From contig CM055094.1 in the NCBI GenBank assembly GCA_029204225.1, positions 23,956,541 to 24,020,540 of the forward strand: 64,000 bases of DNA. The letters run 5' to 3'. How positions within the stretch are numbered: position 1 is the first letter of the stretch; each line of letters begins with the position of its first letter. Below are positions 23,412-36,106 of the stretch, piece by piece. The position numbers and the translations under genes were made by a program. The notes under the pieces are model-generated. The model made no database searches, had not been told where the DNA came from, and saw nothing but the letters and a program-made list of their open reading frames with translations. This DNA is from Diphasiastrum complanatum. Taxonomy: Eukaryota; Streptophyta; Lycopodiopsida; Lycopodiales; Lycopodiaceae.

Positions 23412-26400
23412 TCAATGGTTAGATCTTTGCATTGTCTCTAGGTAGAAAAAGATAAGTGCACTTCATCAACAAACATGGATGTTGGTCGTGCTGGGTCACA
23501 GGAAGGAACAATTTGCCAATCAGTATTAGGGGAACATGGGTATGTCACACCAATTTAGACTTTCTTTGTTATAACTCTCTCATGCACACATATAGATGCA
23601 ATTTTTCTAGCTCACTAATGAATGGAGGAAAAGAGGTAATTAGTGCATACTTGGAAAATGAAGCCAGCTCAATCTCCAATTGATTTGTCTACGATATTGC
23701 ACATTTTTTATGCTACTATGCACCATCATAAAATTAGTTTTGTCTAAGTTTACTTGGTCCATGTGTATGCATGAAGAAGAGAAATTTTTAAAATGATGAT
23801 GCTATTTGTCTTACCCTATTTAAAGCCATAAAGTGTGAAGTGTTTGTCATCATTTTTGTTGCATACTTTAACATTTTAGGATAGAAAACGAGGCCATTTT
23901 TTGATATCTTAAACTTATCCACATGATGATTGATGGGACAAGTGTTCATACAACTGTACAATATCTTGCCATAAATTGAGCTTCTATATTTCATATAATA
24001 CTACCATCTTTGCTTGGTAGAGATGAAAAAACACAAGCACAAGAGAAAATGCTTCAATTGAGCTCTGGTGCTGCCATGCTTCCACACCCTAACAAGGTAA
24101 ACCTTAAACCAATATCATAAAAGATGTATATATGATTATTTTTCATAGAATATGAGTGCTACCTCAAGGTTCTTGTATAGTGTCATATTGTTGCAATATA
24201 AAGCTCTTGATTTTATTCTAATGTGTTTGATATAGGTAGCAACTGGTGGTGAAGATGCTTTCTTCATAGAGGGTTCATCTTGGGTCGGAATTGCTGATGG
24301 CGTTGGTGCTTGGACATTCTCTGGTATTTGATAGGTGTTTTGGTTGATGTAAATTGTTGAAAGTCCAAATCTAAACTTGCCTTTCATATTCAAATAAAAG
24401 CTCTACATGATTTTTTGTGGATGAGTTAAGGGGGATCTTAAAAGATGTATGTACCATGAATACGTTACTAGATGGCTAGGATTGAACTTTAGATCGTCAA
24501 CATGATCGCTCTTTTGTAAAGGAGCAAAATGTACCCATGATGATGCTAAGCAGTACTTACCTACTTGGGGGAAAGTTTTGGAATAGGAAGCTTTCAATAG
24601 TAGGGTCAAGGTAGAAGTCTTCACTAATGAGACACACACAAAGTTACAAACACACACATCACGATGCACATGTGCTACGTGCGCCCACTCTCTCACTCAC
24701 TCACTCACTCACTAATGCACTATTGGTCCATAACTACATCGTCCATTCCACATGCTCCTTATGAACTTCCAAGGGCTAAAAATAAATATAACAAATCATA
24801 CTATGCCATAAATGCTTCCTTTAATGATCATGTTCTTCTGTTTGTTCCTCATCTAATTACCCCACCTTTGATTCATTTGGAGTCTACAATAATCTGTTCC
24901 TCTTTTGTCAATATTTCCTCTCGTACTCCATTGGTTCTCAATACCATCATCTTCCCTTGTGTTATAAGACTTTAGCACTATATTCTCCTTGATGCCCAAG
25001 CTAGATGGTCAAAAATGTTTGCTAGATGACATTTGACCAAGATTGGGCATCCTTAAAAGCAAAGGGTATTAGTTGCACTTATGGTCCAACTACTAGTCCT
25101 TTCCTTAGTGATTATTTTGTCAAGCTATTCTGAAGATTGAATTACAACCACTATAGTCATCCCATTTCTTGATGTCCCCAGGTGTGCAGTAGATCTAGTT
25201 CATAAGCTAAAGAACCAATTTTTCGTACAATCCTGAACAGTCCACAATATCGGGTAGACAATTTATAATGCTTTCCGGTATGTAACGTCTTAGAATCTTT
25301 AGGTATTCTAAGATATACCCAGTCATCAACTTTAAAATCTCTGGGAGATCTCTTGAGATCGGCATAGTGCTTAGCTCTATCCTGAGCACTCCGGATCCTA
25401 TCCTTAGCCACTTGCAACATTTCTTGCATAAACAATGTTCCAAATACGATTCATATTTATAGATCCGTGGAAATCTGGCTGAATGACAACTCGTTCAGTT
25501 CACCAATCCGAGTAAGAGCATCCGCAACTTGATTCGGGCTGCCTCTTATATAACGGATTTCATGATCGAATTCTTGCATCAATTCGGCCCATTGGGATTT
25601 CCTCTCCCGAAAATGATGCTGATTGCAAAAGTACTTAAGAGGATGGTGATCCGTATACACTATAATCTTACTACCATACAAGTAGTGTCTCCAGGTTTAA
25701 GTGCATGGATAACTGCAAATAATTCCTTTTCCTGCGTAATGTAACGCAACTAAGGACCAGTGAATTTTGGCTTTCAAATGCTAGTGGCCTATCATATTGT
25801 AATAGAACCACTCCAATGGCAGGGTCACTTGCATAAGTTCTCACGACATAAGGTAAATCTGGATTTGCAATTTGTAACATGAGAGCTGAAACAATCAGAA
25901 TTTTAAGTTCTTCAAAACACCGATTCAATTCCTCGTTCAAAACAATAGGCACTAGGTTGATTCCTCTTTTTCTTTTTATTAACAATCCCTTTTGTCAGAT
26001 TATTGAGTGGGGCTGCTACCTTAGCATAATCCTCAATGAATCTCCGAAAGAAAACCGTAAATCCCAATAATGATTTAACTTGTCTCATAGTTTGCGGAAT
26101 CGGCCAATCAACCACTATCTTGATTTTATCCTCATCAATCTTGATCCCATAAGCAGTGATCTTATGACCGAGATAAACCAGCTCATGCTTCGAGCTGACG
26201 AATTCTTATCCACTACCAATCATCTTAAATCTTTTGACCACTCCAAAGCCTCTCTCGTGATGTATGCATGCTCCTCTCTCGAAAGGCGAGTACGAAGAGT
26301 CTCGCGTGTGGAGGGGAAGTGGTGTTGGCCAAGGCAAATGCAAGGTATCCACTGTAAAAGAACTGGTATGTAAGTCTAGTGGCTGCCTCATGGTGTGTCC

Positions 26401-29400
26401 GTTGCCACCCTTTAGGCACTGTGCTTTGTCGATATGTGCCCACCCTGTCCTATGTAGGTACATATATCGACATAGCACAATGCCTAAAGGGTGGCAGCGG
26501 ACACACCATGGTCAAAATGAGAATTGAGATAGCCGAAATAGGAGAGTCGATTTTGAATTTGGTTGAAATTGACTTAAGGTCGAAATAGCTCCCGTGTTGA
26601 GTTTTAGAGTAATTTTTTGAACTGTCTTCGACCTTTAGTGTATAATTGAAATTAACATCTCTAAATTAACATTAATACCTAGGAAATGAAAAATTCAACA
26701 AATAGGAGGCCAAAATGCATGTGTGAGCACTCTATGTCAAGGTAGTGGTCTATGGAAGGTGATTGTAGCACAATGGAAATGGAAAAAGTGAGTCTAAGGA
26801 GATTTATTCTTTTGAGTGAATTCTCTTGCTAGGATTGGTTGTAGAGTTTCTAGGGAGAGAGTGATTGCATGTTCCCAGTCTTCTTTTGGTGTAGGTGGTC
26901 AAAATGAGCATTCATGTGGTTCATGTGCATGAGGGCCAAGGCCTTCTTTTCACAGTTGTTTCTAGGTTTAGAACTTAGTGATTTAGGTTACATTTATGGG
27001 CTTAACCAAAAATCATCTCCAAAAACAATTCTTTAGAACCTGAGTCCAATCGGTTGCTACGATGCTGCTGTGTGAACTCTGTTGGAAATGGTGAGCTCAG
27101 CTGACCCTTTTTTCGGACACATCCCTTGAACAGCCGATATTTTGAATAGTTACCAAACTATCGAATGTCTACAAGCGCTGAAACGAACTGTCGAGCAATT
27201 CTGATTATCGAATTCGAAACCCGGTAGTCGTGAGACATAAAATGTCACGCTCAGCCGTAGGCAACGTTAAAGAGTTAACACATAGTTAACCTCCAGAGGG
27301 AGATCCAAAGAGGGCGGAATGGGTAAGGAAGGATGAGCGCGCAATGGCGATCATCGTATCCTCCATAAACGAAGACATTCTCATGTAGGTTGAAGACTGC
27401 CAAAGCAGCCATGAAGCGTGGGAAAAGCTAAAGCAAGAGTACGAAATGAGGACAGTTGCATCAGTCATGCACCTCCACAATCAGCTACAATGCTTGCGAT
27501 GGGATGGAAACGAGCTGGATCAACATGTAGAAAAGATCAAGATGATCTTCGCGCAGCTATCTAGTCCCAACACCCCAGCAGCTGATGTACTTTATGAAAT
27601 CACTCCCCTCATCTTATCAGCCACCGAGAATGCTCATCTTAAGTTTGCCTGAGATGACATTCGACAATCTCGTAGCAAACGAAAGATTGATGAGAGATGA
27701 AGGAGAAACAAATGGAGAACAGGAGAAGGCCCTTTTGCAAGGGGAAAGAAGAAGAACAAAAACAAGCCGAAGATTGATAGCAGACACGACGTCGAAGGCA
27801 TTGGAACTCTTCAGCTCCGTACACAGTCGGGACATACAGAGCTACAAGGAGCGCTCTATGTATCCACATTGAGGAGAGATCTACTCTTTGTATCGAGGAT
27901 AACAGATCTTGGAATACGAGTCCTATTCGATGGGAATGCATGCAGAGTGGTCGAGCATGGATCCAATAAACTGCTGATTGTCACATCAAGGCAAGGTAAC
28001 TTGTATCAAGCAAAAATTTTCAATAGCTACGATAGTGTACAGAATGCATCCGAAAGTGAGAATCATCTCTGGCATAAACGCATGTATCATCTGAATATGA
28101 GGAGTCTCTATGACATGAGCAAGAACGAACTTGTGAATGGTATTAAGGTTACAAGTCCAAAATCAGACTTCTACGAAGGCTGTCAGAAAGGTAAGCAGTA
28201 TCAAAGTCCATTCGTACATGAAGGAAGGAGAGCTAAGGACATCCTAGAATTGGTTCATTCAGATGTTTGTGGACCCATGAAGGTCGACTCCCTTTCGGGA
28301 TCGAGATACTTTCTCACATTCATAGATGATTTTAGTAGGATGACTACTATATACTATCTAAAGATGAAGTCAGAAGTGTTCGATGCATTCAAGAAATTTG
28401 TAGCGTTTGCAGAACGACACACCTCCAAAAAGTTGCAGATCCTTAGGTCCGACAATGGAGGCGAATATTCGAGCTTCTGTCAAGAAAGAGGTATTGAATA
28501 TCAATTCACGCCTGCATATACACCACAATACAATGTGTAGCAGAAAGACGTAACAGAACCCTTGTCAAAGGAGCAGAGTGCATGATGGCACAAGCACAAT
28601 TGTTGAGTCAGTTTTGGGATGAGGCAATCCCAGCTGCAGTTCATTTACAAAACTGATCGATAATGACAACAATGGAGAGAAAAACGTCATACAAAATGTG
28701 GATAGGTGAGAAGCCCGATCTGTCGTATGTAAGAGTGTTTGGATGTGCAGCATACATGCACATACCAAAAGAGAAAAGAAGAAAATTGGATGAAAAGTCG
28801 GTACAGATTGTCATGGTCGGATATTCGAACGGCTCACAAATCTATCGACTCTACAATCCAACCTCAAGGAAGGTGGTGATGAGCAGAGATGTGAGGTTCG
28901 ACGAATTGACATTTCCAGGAGTGAAATAATCAAATAGCCATGAAGTCTTCTCGATATTACCGATTGAAGAAGGTGTTCACGACCAAACGTCGAATCAGAA
29001 TGTCGAACCGCAAACTCCAGAATAGGAGACAGAAGATCAGCCTGTCGGAAAATTCGAAGAAGTAACGCAGAGGACGAATCAGTAGCCAAAGATCTAGATG
29101 TGAAGGTCGACAAGAATTCGAAGACCTCTCGTTAGACTCATCGATATTCGTCAGTCGAGTGTAGTCGCAGACTTCGAATTTTGTGGTTTCACCGAGGAGC
29201 CAACGACATATCTAGAAGTCGTCCAGAGTCCTAAGGGCGAATTTTGGAGACAAGCCATGTCAGAAGAAATCGAATCAATGAAGCAGAATCAAGCATGGAC
29301 ACTTGAACCATTACCCGAAGGGTTGAAGAAAGTCGAGTGCAAATGGGTATACAAGAAGAAGCTGAGATCAAATGGCAGTGTCGGAAGATACGAGGCTCGA

Positions 29401-32400
29401 CTTGTCGCGAAAGGCTACACTTAGAGGTATAGTATCAACTACTTCGATACATACTCCCCGATGGTCAAAATGTCGAGCATTCGATTACTCCTTGCTTATG
29501 CTACAAAATACAACTTGGAGATACATCAAAGCGATGTTAAAACAGCCTTCCTACACGGAGACTTGGATGAAGAAATTTTCATGGAGCAGCCTTGAAGACC
29601 CGAATAATCCAGATTATGTCTGTCGGTTGCACAGGTGTATCTACGGTTTGAAGCAGGCCTCATGAGCTTGATATAAGAAGCTCGATAGTCTTCTTAAGTC
29701 TCTAGGCTTTTGTCTGACACAACCCGACTGCAATGTCTACATTAAAAGGATAGAAGAAAAATTCGTGATTTTAACAATATTTGTGGATGATTCTTTGATG
29801 ATAAGAAACTGTCTGACATTAATTAGTGACACAAAGAGTCGGATATCTACGAATTACGAAATCACGGATCTAGGAGAAGCGATGAAATGTTTGGGGCTGT
29901 AGATCGAAAGAGATAGGAAGAAAGAAATCATGCATCTGAACCAGTCCGAATATGCTGAGAAAGTCTTGAAGCAAAATGGGATAATCGATTGCAAAGAGAA
30001 GGCAACGCCAATGATGGTCGGAGCCAGGTTGTCGAAGCAGGATAGCCCGACAACGGATGAGGAAAGACAGAAGATGGAAAGGATCCCATATCAGAGTCTA
30101 ATTGGGAGCCTCATGTACCTCGCAGTATGCACAAGACCCGATTTAGCATTCTCTGTCTATGCACTCAGTCAATTTTCCTTGAATCTGGAATGCAATACTG
30201 GCGAAACGAATCCTGCAATATTACAATTTTGGGTTGATCTATGAAAGCAAGAATGATTTTATCCTACAACATTACAGTTATGCAAGTTGGGCTAGCTGTA
30301 AGGATGACAACAAGTCGATAACTGGTGGATGTTCAATCTTATGTGGAGCTACGATCAGTTGGACCTGCAAGAAGCAGACATCGGTAGCTCAGTCTTCATG
30401 CAAAGCAGAATATGTAGCAGCTTCAAAGGTGGCGAACAAGATAATATGGTTGAAGATGATGTTGGAAGGGATTGGCATATCGCATCGAGAACCCTCCATC
30501 ACGAAGATGGATTCACAGAGTGCTATTTATCTAGCCCAGGATCCGGTTTTTCATTTAAAAACCAAGCATATATCTCTGAAGTATCATCACATTCGAGATC
30601 TGATCTCGAAAGGAGAGCTCTATGTCGAATTCATGAAATCCGAAGACATGATCGCAGACCTCCTGACCAAACCATTAGTCAAGCCATTGTTCACAAAACA
30701 CAGAAGATCAATCGGAATCAATTTGAAAAGGCTGTATCGTTCAAGAGGGAGTGTTGGAAATGGTGAACTCAACTGACCCTTTTTTCAGACACATCCCCTG
30801 AACAGTCGAATGTCTACAATCTGCAATCACAAGCTGCAATCTCTCTCATCGTGTCACAGAAGATGGTGGTGTACCAAGACAAATGTAAGGTAACCACTAT
30901 AGAAAAAATAGCATGTAAGTGTAGTGGTTGACTCATGATGTGTCCGTTGCCACCTACAAGCGTTGTGCTCTATCGATATCGACCCACCCTATCCTATGGT
31001 CGTTGCCTGACTCTACAGTGTAACTATGCTCCACATGTGGTCTCTCTTTAACACCTCCCATAGTTGCCCTAGGAGCTGCTGCCTCTGCTGAACTTGGACC
31101 ACTACCCTCAATAGGCCCTCTCCCAACTGACTCCCCTGTTGTTGTTGCTGATGGAGGAGATGGCCTTGCCTCTACCGATGAAGTCTGTGATGATCCTACT
31201 GTTGATGAATTAGGCCATGATGGCCCTACAATTGAAGGTGAAATAGGCCATGATGGACAGACCCTAGTGCTAGAAGGTGCATCATTGCCGCCATCCCCTG
31301 CTCCTATGCCCATAGAGCCGAACTGCCCACCAATCTGTAACCTAGGCCTACTGGCCCACTTGCAACTGCTCCTCCATATGTGCTCAGTAGGGGCTCTCGC
31401 TCAGGGGCAGAAACTACCATGCACGAGGCAATGCCCATGGATCTCCCATCTGGCCTAGGTAAACCAAGCAAATGCGACCTGATTCTCTTCGTCGTACTAC
31501 AAAGGCTACCACCGCAATAGAGACAACGTCATGTGTGAGCTCTTGTCCCAACAAAAACTATAGTGTCTCCCTACAAGAGATCAACCTTTGCCCATATGCC
31601 TCATCCTACCATAGGCCTGGCTATAGAAACCCTAAAATCCTATGCCTTATCCTGCCACAAGCATGGCTTCTAAAACCATAAAAAAGGTCAAAAACTCATG
31701 CAAAGTGGACAGGTGAAAAAAAAGAGCTAATACACCTTTAAAGCCAACAAACAGCAGCTGGCTGAGGTCCTGCAGCTAATGTACCATGTGTTGAGGTTGG
31801 TGGATTGATAGGGTTCTATGCTCGGCCTCATTTATGAGTTTATGGACAGGATTGGGGAGACTCTTCAATGACCACTTTTTGATGAGCACAAGTATACTTT
31901 TTTCTGATCTGTTTTGTGCATTTGTTTTGTGAACATGTTTTAGCATTGTTGAGTTGTTTTTTCTACAATGAAACGATTATTTTTTGGTTTTTGTAGGATG
32001 TGAACTATTCGAGAGAAGCGGCTTGATAGGTGATATTTCTTTCACAAGCCCATACACGCAGTTGCTCATTTGCTTCACCCTATGTGGGCTACCAGAGGCA
32101 TACGCACAGAAGCCGAGCTAGTGGATGGCTGGAGGACATACATGTAAAACGTGTATCCAGGTTAGGGTTGAGCAAAAAACGAATCATTTCCTCGCAGAAG
32201 AAACAACTCAACAATTCTAAGACATGTATACAAGACATATGCACAAGAAAGTACACCTGCAAAAAGTGGTCATTGAAGAGTCTTCCCAATCTTGTCCATA
32301 ACTCGTAAACAAGGCTGAGTGTAGAACTCTCTCAATCCACCAACCTCAACACATGGTACACTAGTTGTGGGACCTCAACTAGCTGCTCGGCTTGTTGTCA

Positions 32401-35400
32401 GAAATCATCTCCAAAAACAATCTTTTGGAACATGAGTCCAGTGGGCTCACTGCTACAATGCCACGATGCGAACTCAGAATTGGCTGCCATTTGGTGCAAT
32501 GCAAGTCAAAGCAACCACTCCAACATGACAAAATTGTAGGCAAAGCGTGTGGGTGGTGGCTTCTTCAAATCCAATGGGCTGTATGAAGGCAAGGTTCGAT
32601 AATCAATGCAAAGATACTTTGTGGCCTCTTTGTTATCAAAAAACACAACGGGTGCACTAAAAGGACTTTGACTAGGAGCGATCACACCACACTGTTATAA
32701 ATTACATAGTTGGTGCTAAATTGTAACTTGCTCATACTGGAGAGGACGCCCCCCTACTATGATTTGTTTGTTAGCACTAGGCGGCTGTATTATTTCAATA
32801 TTGTAAGTCCCAGCCCCGTGACAAAATATGGCCATAAGGGGCTGTTTTCGGGGATCAGTGGGCGGTTGCCCACAAAGATTAGAAGCTTAGAAGTCCAAGA
32901 TTGTGGTCCTGAGATTGGTATTGCTTCTTTGGGGATTATCATCCCACAATAGAGGTAGTGCATGTGGCTCCTCATAGATATGCTAGTATTGCTTTCACAA
33001 CAAGATATGATTAGTGAAATGGTGGTGATTTGTGTCTTCTTGATTCATCTCTTTGTATTTTACTTAAGTGGCTCGTAATCGTTTTTCTTTCTAGCATTTT
33101 CTATAGTACTTGGATTTTGGACAATGTACAACCATTATTATTTTCCTTAGATGTGGTTCGTAATCTTGTATAAAGGCTAGTGGAATCACATACTACTCCA
33201 ACACCTCTTTAAGCGTCTGAAATGGATGAGACATAGGTTAGAGTGGATGACATGGTTGCTTATCATCTTTTCTCTATTTTTGTGCCTGACGTTAATAGCC
33301 TTATGATGCTCTCTCATGCTAAAAATTGGTGCTTGGTGGTCCATATTTTTTAATGTGAGGTTGTGGTTATTTTGGCGATGTTGAGACTTTAGTTTATCTC
33401 TTTGACCTTTGGTGCCAACCTTCATTATGGTTGATCGTAAAAAATGACAAAAAGCAAGCTCGCTCATGTTTTGAATAGGTATGCCAAAATCATGTGTATG
33501 ATAAAGGCATTGGGGTAAGGCTTAACGGGGTTTCGAGCCCTTGTTGCCCCTAGGCCTTTATCGAGCGTAAGGACTTGCATGAAATAATTTTGTTTATTTC
33601 TTTTTTTTTATTTATTTTTAATTTATTTATTTTTTCCGAGAAAGAAATATGATCCAGTTATGTAGGAATGCCTTTCTTGGATGGGCAGAGGTTCATTTCT
33701 TGTAGGTAAAGACCCACACAAATGAATTGAAATTAGTTCAGTAGCTCTTCATGGTGTGTGTGTGTTTGCGCATGTGAATCATGCCTACTTGCATTAAAGA
33801 CAAAAGATACCAAATATTCCACTTTGAAGTAGAGCAAATTTTATATTTGAAATAGCGATAACTATATGTAGGTAGTTTTAAACTTGATTATGATGGGCAT
33901 GTCGGAAAATGGTTGGATAGCAGCCGAAGTCTGATAGCGGATGGATGGTTTGTGGATCGGTAGTGCAGCAATTAACAACAAAATTAGTCAAGATGAAAAC
34001 TGAAGCAATGCAAAAGAACGAAGCAGAAGTGAGACAAAACTTGCACTCTGATTGAATGAAAAATGAGTACAAGAGCATGGAGCAGCGCAACACAGTAGGC
34101 GCACAAAATTTTCCAGCTGATAATCGTTTGCAAAAACTTAACTTACTGATAGCAACTTAGTTACTTAACTAGAATACAACCTCTCCAATCTGGCAAGAGT
34201 GCTGACGCTATACATTGATGATTGCATGTCAGTGCTCAGTGCATTGGGAGCATGAAATCTTAACTACTTAATGTACTGTAGCCGTTATGCATTAGATGGC
34301 CGTCTTCTCTAACTGTAAATGTATGTACAAATTAGCTGGACTGTTAGAGATGTACTTGAAGTCGTCTGACAGTTCATGGATCGACTTTTCCCTGATAAAG
34401 AAGAAGTCGACGAAGTTGAGTTAGTTGGTGAAAAGTCGGTGACGTCAGGTAAGTCGTCGAAGTCGGACATGTCGACGAATTCGGTTGATGGAGTTAGTGT
34501 TGAAATGTTGATGAATGGGTTGATGGGTTAATACATGAGAAGTCGAAGTCGAAGTAGTCGATGACTTCGATATTGGATAAGTCTGTCACGCCCATGACTG
34601 GTCTCGGGTAGCGTGTCCACGCTAGGGACCGGTAGACCAACAACCCGTAAGTTAATTGTGATTATAAGGGAATTGGGGCCCTTATGTGTACATGGTCATA
34701 GTTAATGGTTGTAGGCCTAAACACATGGTGGTGGAGTTGGTATGGGTCTATCAGTGAGTCATTAGGGAACTGGATGACGTGGCCCAGATAGGCTGCAGAG
34801 GTGTCCAGTGAGGTGTCACAGTGCAGTACTAGTGGTGCATGGGCCTTGGAGGGTATAAGTATACCTGCTAGGCTCTCACTAGTGTATGCTTGATTTTGTG
34901 ATTAGTAGCTACATGCTGCTGGTGTGACTCCTCTTTCCATGACTCTGATTGATCCATAGCTTGGGGGCTAGATCCGTACGATCTAGGTTTGGTTGGGTTG
35001 GTTTATCCACCACCTGTTCCCTTGTGTTGCTGCTTTGCATGGTATGCTTAGGCTAGAATCCTGTTGTGAGGACATTATATTGGTATCAGAGCCAGTCTAA
35101 GCAGGATTTACCATCGAAAGTGCTGAGTGGAAATCTCGACGTTTTCTCGAGAATTCAACGGAGTAAGCAACAAAACGGTGGAATTGTGAAATTTTCTTCC
35201 CGTTGGAAATAATTTTCGAATTGCAATCGATTGTGTGGTAAGTGCACTACCAGGCTCACAATTGGTTCGTTTTTGTGCTTTTCGAATTAGTTTCTTGGAA
35301 AGAATTTTGTGTCGATTCTGTTGTTGCCGATTACTCTGTGGTTAGCATTTTTGGTAAAGCAACGGTTACTTTATTGGTTGCTGGATTTTTTCCTACAGTC

Positions 35401-36050
35401 TCTTATTCTTCTTATGAATGGTTATTGTATTTTGAATGCTGTCTATTACCTGTTTGGAAGCCGGTTTGGTTTTAAATCGATGGGATTAGGCTGTAATAGA
35501 AGCAAAAATACTCTAATCTATTGGCTGTTGAGTGTTGGTGATGTTGACAGGATTGCAAGGCTGCTTACTGTGAATCACAGGTTTATGCTTCATTTTCCAG
35601 CAACCTAATAGTTTGTTTGCAGGGTTAGGAGCCTGTAAGGCCATTCTGGAGGATGGTTGGGTTCAAAACAAGTGGCTATTGGATAAAATAGTTGTAGTAA
35701 CCTGCAAAACTTAAGTTCTGAGAAAATTTTGGTAGCATAACCTCTGTTTACCAAGCATAGTGAAGCAAAACCTTGCAAATTTTGGATAGAAACTTTGCTT
35801 ATGCTGGAAACTAGTAAATAAAAGCAATAGCAATCTAAAAAACGCTGTGAAGGCAAAGTAATCTGCAAAGAAACAGCAGATGCTTTGTGTCTTGGTGCTT
35901 CCTGCATTTAAAGCTTGAAAAACTGTGAAAAAAAAACCCCTAAAAAAGTGCTGGAAAGTTTGCTAGCAGCCGTCTCCCAAAACGCCCATAACACTTGCAT
36001 TTAGTGCCTGGAGTGGTGAGGAGGGTGGGCGGTGATCCATCCCTCACCTG

Positions 36051-36106
<56 letters not shown>

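Larger units (their letters stand above)
20935..24020 (+). other. PP2C intron between exons 2 and 3
   Basis: A 3086-base GT...AG intron. It contains the GCATGGGGCTTTACACCC motif shared with about 1545, a LINE endonuclease relic, a hAT-like MITE and a GA microsatellite. The remaining stretches (20960-21540, 22230-22725, 23410-24010) show nothing recognisable. The acceptor is TTGCTTGGTAG at 24020. Confidence 0.7.
27080..30861 (+). mobile_element. Copia G, degenerate LTR retrotransposon
   Basis: TGTTGGAAATGGTGAGCTCA at 27080 and its near copy at 30752 mark the starts of the left and right LTRs. The shared part is only about 100 bases, so both LTRs are truncated or rearranged. The purine tract AAGAGGGAG abuts 30752. 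Between them are gag, integrase, RT and RNase H in copia order on the plus strand. The protease region is deleted, and no primer site was recognised. Confidence 0.8.

Noticed and set aside
30954-31313. Pro/Ser/Gly-rich minus-strand frame of 119 codons
   Set aside because: Low-complexity composition, no domain, no start context or splice evidence, and it overlaps repeat R1. Not called as a gene.
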